From contig JAJQDF010000273.1 of assembly GCA_021202325.1 (NCBI GenBank), positions 1-10,469 on the forward strand: a stretch of 10,469 bases of DNA. Direction: 5' to 3'. The stretch's first letter is position 1. The number at the start of each line of letters is the position of its first letter. The DNA comes from Clostridiales bacterium (lineage in GTDB: Bacteria; Bacillota; Clostridia; Lachnospirales; Anaerotignaceae). Made by a program: the position numbers and the translations under genes. Below, in pieces: positions 7,799 to 10,469 of this stretch. Under the pieces are notes generated by a model, which saw nothing but the letters and a program-made list of their open reading frames with translations, was not told the DNA's origin and did not search any database.

Positions 7799-8239
7799 CT
7801 ATGCAGCCGGCACATTTGTAAACGAAATATAAATACTTAAATTATTCGGGGTATAGCTGATACTCAATCCCCGGTTTCCATTAGATAATACTGTTCCGGT
7901 AGAAACAAAACCTTGTCCTTCGATTTCTTCGGAAACCGACTCTGTGACAGAGTAGCCGTTTTCTTTCAGCAGTTCCATATAAGCGTTATATTCGTCGTCG
8001 GTAATATCGACAAGGCTGATACCGCAAAAACCGTTTACTGTATCAAGCACAGTCCCGCTAACCGTGCCGGGAGCAACGGGAAGTCCGTCCGTGTATTCGT
8101 TTTCAGGTCATACACCTTCGTCAAGTGTGATAAGACTATCCGTCGAGGTATTGCTTGTGTCCTGCATTGTGTTTTGATTGGAACAGGCGGTTAATGCAAA
8201 AAGCAAAACAAGAATAATTGCAAAAACAGATTTTTTCAT
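7799..8239 (-). pseudogene. Lipoprotein gene interrupted by in-frame TGA at codon 44
   Basis: Starts at ATG 8239, 5 bases after GGAGG and 2 bases after the HAAS stop codon. The N terminus is a lipoprotein signal: MKKSVFAIILVLLFALTAC with lipobox LTAC and lipidated C19, then a Ser/Thr/Asn-rich linker. At codon 44 (plus-strand 8108-8110) the frame meets TGA, but the same frame then runs open for 102 codons to TAG at 7799. The text around the stop (EGV-stop-PENEYTDGLP) resembles the WP-N-x-(Y/F)-T segment I recall from Lachnospiraceae DUF6591-like lipoproteins, so a TGG to TGA change of Trp44 is the simplest reading. The C-terminal part (GISLVDITDDEYNAYMELLKENGY, later LSISYTPNNLSIYISF) looks like an intact small alpha/beta domain, which suggests a recent lesion, a read error, or stop-codon read-through. 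The family name is from memory and not verified; the function is unknown. Confidence 0.75.
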
Positions 8240-8241
8240 AA

Positions 8242-8694
8242 TTACCTCCGCTTTTTACTGATAGAACGGACAATTAGCATTACTGCAGCGACAACTGCTA
8301 TAATACCGATTGCCAAAAGAACTGCGGAGAGATTAAATCCGTCGCTAACCTTTATGCTCGTCATTGAATCTGCCTGTCCGATTACATCCGCCGGAACATT
8401 TCTAACTCGTGCAGTACCATAGAGCACAAAAGCAATGACAGCAACGGCAAGAGCAATAACGCTTGAAACAATCCTTTTGCTTTTTCTTGAGGCGGCAAGG
8501 TCAATTCCCAATTGCTCTGCGGCACTTTCCGCAAATTCTTTAGGCGTGCCCAAGCGGTCAATTACTTGCTGCTCAGTTTCTCCGTTTTCCAATGCGGAAT
8601 CAAATATTTCGTTCAAATCACGAATAACAACTTTTTTTGCCTTGCGTGGGATACGCAGTTCTTTTTCTGCCTGCTTGATATACTGTTCTTTCAT
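8242..8694 (-). CDS. HAAS-domain two-TM membrane protein
   Basis: 150-residue inner-membrane protein. Residues 1-68 are a charged helical domain of the HAAS/DUF1700-like type (KEQYIKQAEKELRIP, later ETEQQVIDRLGTPKEFAESAAEQLG), seen in proteins encoded next to PadR regulators. TM helices at about 74-93 and 122-142 flank a 28-residue loop probably outside, and the end is basic (RSISKKRR). The ATG overlaps the padR stop as ATGA, with GGAGG 7 bases upstream inside padR, so translation is coupled. The next gene starts two bases after this stop. PadR-HAAS pairs are a recurring envelope-related module in Firmicutes; the HAAS part is thought to sense or bind a partner, but no biochemical function is assigned. 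Ile codons here are mostly ATT/ATC (3 ATA of 16 by hand count), unlike dnaE. Confidence 0.85.
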   Translation of the reverse strand: MKEQYIKQAEKELRIPRKAKKVVIRDLNEIFDSALENGETEQQVIDRLGTPKEFAESAAEQLGIDLAASRKSKRIVSSVIALAVAVIAFVLYGTARVRNVPADVIGQADSMTSIKVSDGFNLSAVLLAIGIIAVVAAVMLIVRSISKKRR

Positions 8695-9053
8695 TTTGAT
8701 ACCTCCGCTTGTTCATAATCACCGATAAATCCATTCACGCAATCGGTATATTTCTCCCAAAAAGAAATCAATTCTTTCAAGGTTTCGTCTCCTTTCGGGG
8801 TAAGGGAATAATATTTTTTTGAGCCTCCATTTGCGGCGGAAGGGGCAATCCGGCATTGAATTAAGCCTGCTTCCTGCAGCCGATACAATATAGGATAAAC
8901 TGTGCCTTCTTTTGCATAGCCCAAGACTGCGGCTCCGTTATTGTTCAGTTCTGTAATAATTTCATATCCGTAGGTTTCCTTCTTTGCTATCAGACACAGC
9001 AGTATCATTTCAAGGGAGCCTTTTTTGAATTGCTGTACATAGCGGCTGTCCAT
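8691..9053 (-). CDS. PadR-family transcriptional repressor
   Basis: Winged-helix DNA-binding protein of 120 residues, the size of the short PadR-s2/LmrR-like class. Seen: FKKGSLEMILLCLIAKKETYGYEI (helices 1-2, residues 9-32), recognition region EGTVYPILYRLQEAGLI (49-65), wing GGSKKYYSLTPKG (76-88), and a C-terminal dimerisation helix. The start is placed at ATG 9053 because AAAGGA lies 9 bases upstream; the in-frame ATG at 9074 (7 residues longer) has no ribosome site. It is the first gene of a padR-HAAS-lipoprotein operon and overlaps the second by ATGA. A consensus promoter with a 20-bp palindrome over the start point lies directly upstream, so it very likely represses its own operon. The ligand is unknown; PadR proteins respond to phenolics, drugs or envelope-active compounds. 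Confidence 0.93.
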   Translation of the reverse strand: MDSRYVQQFKKGSLEMILLCLIAKKETYGYEIITELNNNGAAVLGYAKEGTVYPILYRLQEAGLIQCRIAPSAANGGSKKYYSLTPKGDETLKELISFWEKYTDCVNGFIGDYEQAEVSK

Positions 9054-9062
9054 TTTTAAACA

Positions 9063-9068
9063 TCCTTT
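9063..9068 (-). promoter_or_regulatory. RBS fixing the padR start
   Basis: AAAGGA on the minus strand, 9 bases before ATG 9053. No comparable site precedes the other in-frame ATG at 9074, so the shorter protein is preferred. Confidence 0.65.
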
Positions 9069-9083
9069 CTGCATTGCTATTTA

Positions 9084-9103
9084 GTAATACTAATTAGTAA
9101 TAC
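9084..9103. promoter_or_regulatory. Probable PadR operator
   Basis: GTAATACTAATTAGTAATAC is a 20-bp palindrome with one mismatched pair and a perfect TACTAATTAGTA core. The sequence also reads as a direct repeat of TTAGTAATAC at 9081 and 9094. It begins one base downstream of the -10 box and covers the expected transcription start near 9098, where a bound dimer would block initiation. That PadR binds it is inferred from position and symmetry. Confidence 0.7.
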
Positions 9104-9104
9104 A

Positions 9105-9134
9105 ATTATAATCCTTTGGAGAAGTGTATGTCAA
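9105..9134 (-). promoter_or_regulatory. Consensus sigma-A promoter of the padR operon
   Basis: On the minus strand TTGACA (9134-9129) and TATAAT (9110-9105), both perfect, are separated by 18 bases. Such a strong promoter fits a gene set held down by a repressor at the adjoining palindrome. The predicted start is near 9098, about 45 bases before the padR ATG. Confidence 0.85.
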
Positions 9135-9159
9135 TAGAAAACCTTATTTTTGCGGAATT

Positions 9160-9226
9160 AATAACAAACCAAAAGAGAAGGAAATCAACTATTAAATAAT
9201 TACAATAGCTGTATTTCCTTCTCTTT
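9160..9226 (-). terminator. Terminator of the M23 peptidase gene
   Basis: AAAGAGAAGGAAAT (9172-9185) and ATTTCCTTCTCTTT (9213-9226) pair perfectly over 14 bp. Within the 27-base AT-rich loop CTATT/AATAG form a second small stem. On the minus strand the hairpin runs into TTTTGGTTTGTTATT, a broken U-tract. It lies about 43 bases past the M23 stop and just upstream of the padR promoter, so it would insulate the padR operon. Confidence 0.7.
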
Positions 9227-9268
9227 ATGTGATCTATTATGTTCTTGTTTTAGCCTTTAGACAATTCC

Positions 9269-10459
9269 TTAATATGATATATTTCCTACACCAAGATATG
9301 ACTCGGGGCTAACGGCAGTACCGTTAAGTCTGACCTCAAAGTGGCAGTGATTTCCGGTGGAGTTTCCGGTGCTTCCTATTTTGGCTACCTGCTGGCCTCT
9401 CGATACCGTATCACCGACCGAAACTGTGAGGCTTGAATTATGTCCGTAAAGGGTTACAAGTCCGCCGCCGTGGTCAATCATAATTGTATTTCCGTAACCG
9501 CTTATCCATTCTGAATATATTACCGTTCCGGCCTCTGCCGCAACTACAGCCGCACCATAGCTTGCCGGTATGTCATAGCCTGTGTGTTTCTCTGTTCCGG
9601 TACCGATGGGTTTGTCACGAACCGTGAAGCCGCTGGAAAGACTGGAGCTTGAAGCTGCTACAGAAGGTACCGGCCAGTTGAGCTGACCGCCTGTATAAAC
9701 AGTCGTACTGCTTGTGTTTGACTGAGCCGCTATTATCTGGTTAATCATCTGCTCTGCTTCCTGACTGGCTTTTTCATTGAGAGCAATGAGCTGATTATAC
9801 TTTTCTTCATCCTGTGCATATGATGCTATGAGGGCTTCCTTTTCGGCAACAATGGCATCAAGACTGTCCATAGTGTCCTGTGCTACGCCCAAAAGGTATT
9901 CGGCCTGTTCCTTTTCTTCTGCAATTTCCTCGGTTCTCTTTTGTATCTCATTCTGCGTTTCGGTAAGCTCGTTGAGCATGTTGTTGTCATAGCTCATTAT
10001 GTCATCGATATACTGTATACGTCTAATCATATCCGAAAAGCTTTCGGAGCCGAGAAGTATTTCCAAATAGCTTATTTGGCTGTTTTCGTAAAAGAATTTC
10101 ATTCTTGAAGCAAATGTCGTAAACTGCTGTTCACGTTTTGCTGTTGCCTCTTCAAGAGCGGCTTCGGATTCCTCCAGACGTGCCGTAACATCGTCTAAAT
10201 CTGCCTGCGCCGAGTCAACCTCCTGCTGAGCGGCGTTAAGTACGCTGTCCATTGCCTCTATTTCGGCTTCGACATCAGCCTGCTTCTGCTGAGCCTCTGC
10301 CAGCTTTTCCTTGGCTTCGGCTGTTTCCTGCGCCAGCTCTTCACGTTCATTTTGCAGCTCGGTAAGAGTTTTGGCCTCAGCCTCGGTATGGGGAAGAGAT
10401 GTGACTGTCACTGCCGCCATCAAGGCCAGGGCAGTCATATATTTAATATGTTTTTTCAT
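9269..10459 (-). CDS. Secreted coiled-coil/M23 peptidase, PcsB/EnvC-like
   Basis: Cell-wall hydrolase or hydrolase activator acting outside the membrane, 396 residues. Seen: signal peptide 1-29 (KKHIK, hydrophobic core, cleavage likely after AEA); a long Glu/Ala/Gln-rich coiled coil from about 31 to 245, interrupted by a PcsB-like segment (FFYENSQISYLEILLGSESFSDMIRRIQYIDD split over 122-153); a Ser/Thr linker at 246-270; and an M23 (LytM) domain at about 285-390. Zinc and catalytic residues are all present: H292 and D296 (HTGYD), H340 (YGH), H371 and H373 (HCH; the middle residue is Cys where Leu is usual). The domain may therefore be a true endopeptidase rather than a degenerate EnvC-type activator. 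The ATG follows GGTGAT by 3 bases, a modest ribosome site. In many Firmicutes such genes follow ftsEX, which would lie just beyond the window's right edge; this is an expectation, not seen. Confidence 0.93.
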   Translation of the reverse strand: MKKHIKYMTALALMAAVTVTSLPHTEAEAKTLTELQNEREELAQETAEAKEKLAEAQQKQADVEAEIEAMDSVLNAAQQEVDSAQADLDDVTARLEESEAALEEATAKREQQFTTFASRMKFFYENSQISYLEILLGSESFSDMIRRIQYIDDIMSYDNNMLNELTETQNEIQKRTEEIAEEKEQAEYLLGVAQDTMDSLDAIVAEKEALIASYAQDEEKYNQLIALNEKASQEAEQMINQIIAAQSNTSSTTVYTGGQLNWPVPSVAASSSSLSSGFTVRDKPIGTGTEKHTGYDIPASYGAAVVAAEAGTVIYSEWISGYGNTIMIDHGGGLVTLYGHNSSLTVSVGDTVSRGQQVAKIGSTGNSTGNHCHFEVRLNGTAVSPESYLGVGNISY

Positions 10460-10469
10460 TCAATCACCC

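Noticed and set aside
7799..8050. Separate 83-residue gene starting at GTG 8050
   Set aside because: It is the in-frame C-terminal part of the interrupted lipoprotein; there is no good ribosome site, and a protein without the signal peptide makes little sense.
8060..8110. TGA at codon 44 read as selenocysteine
   Set aside because: I see no convincing SECIS-like stem-loop just downstream, and Trp rather than Cys is the expected residue at this place.
8108..8110. TGA reassigned to Trp in this organism
   Set aside because: pfkA ends with TGA at the normal family length and padR ends with TGA in an ATGA overlap, so TGA acts as a stop here.
9054..9074. padR start at ATG 9074
   Set aside because: No ribosome site precedes it, whereas ATG 9053 has AAAGGA at 9 bases and gives the usual PadR N terminus.

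Overview
The window looks like chromosome of a low-to-moderate-GC Firmicute, most likely a Clostridia/Lachnospiraceae-type gut bacterium. This rests on a DnaE-type Pol III alpha followed directly by pfkA, strong GGAGG ribosome sites, heavy use of ATA for Ile and AGA for Arg in the housekeeping genes, and regulator and lipoprotein families typical of that group. The species is not identifiable from what I can see.

Left part (1-6950, + strand): dnaE (replicative DNA polymerase III alpha) and pfkA (ATP-dependent 6-phosphofructokinase) lie 15 bases apart and are probably one transcript. A perfect extended -10 box overlaps the pfkA stop codon and is followed by a 10-bp GC-rich hairpin without a U-tract. 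Next comes a large single-chain aconitase-family hydratase with all three Fe-S cysteines. A good intrinsic terminator closes this block.

Middle part (7046-9134, - strand): a small regulatory and envelope cluster. In transcription order it holds a PadR repressor, a two-TM HAAS-domain membrane protein joined to it by an ATGA overlap, and a lipoprotein gene two bases further on that carries an in-frame TGA at codon 44. After a gap there is an XRE-type HTH protein with a membrane-embedded C-terminal half and its own promoter. The padR promoter is TTGACA-18-TATAAT with a 20-bp near-perfect palindrome over the expected transcription start, a clear candidate for autorepression. Isoleucine codon use in the HAAS gene differs from dnaE, so the cluster may be accessory.

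Right part (9160-10469, - strand): a secreted coiled-coil/M23 peptidase of the PcsB/EnvC-like type, a cell-wall hydrolase or hydrolase activator. It ends in a 14-bp-stem terminator.

I see no mobile element, CRISPR array, tRNA or rRNA, and no gene-free stretch over 300 bases. The most unusual items are the interrupted lipoprotein within the PadR module, the PadR operator/promoter architecture, the membrane-tethered XRE regulator with dyads around its promoter, and the extended -10/5'-hairpin arrangement ahead of the hydratase.
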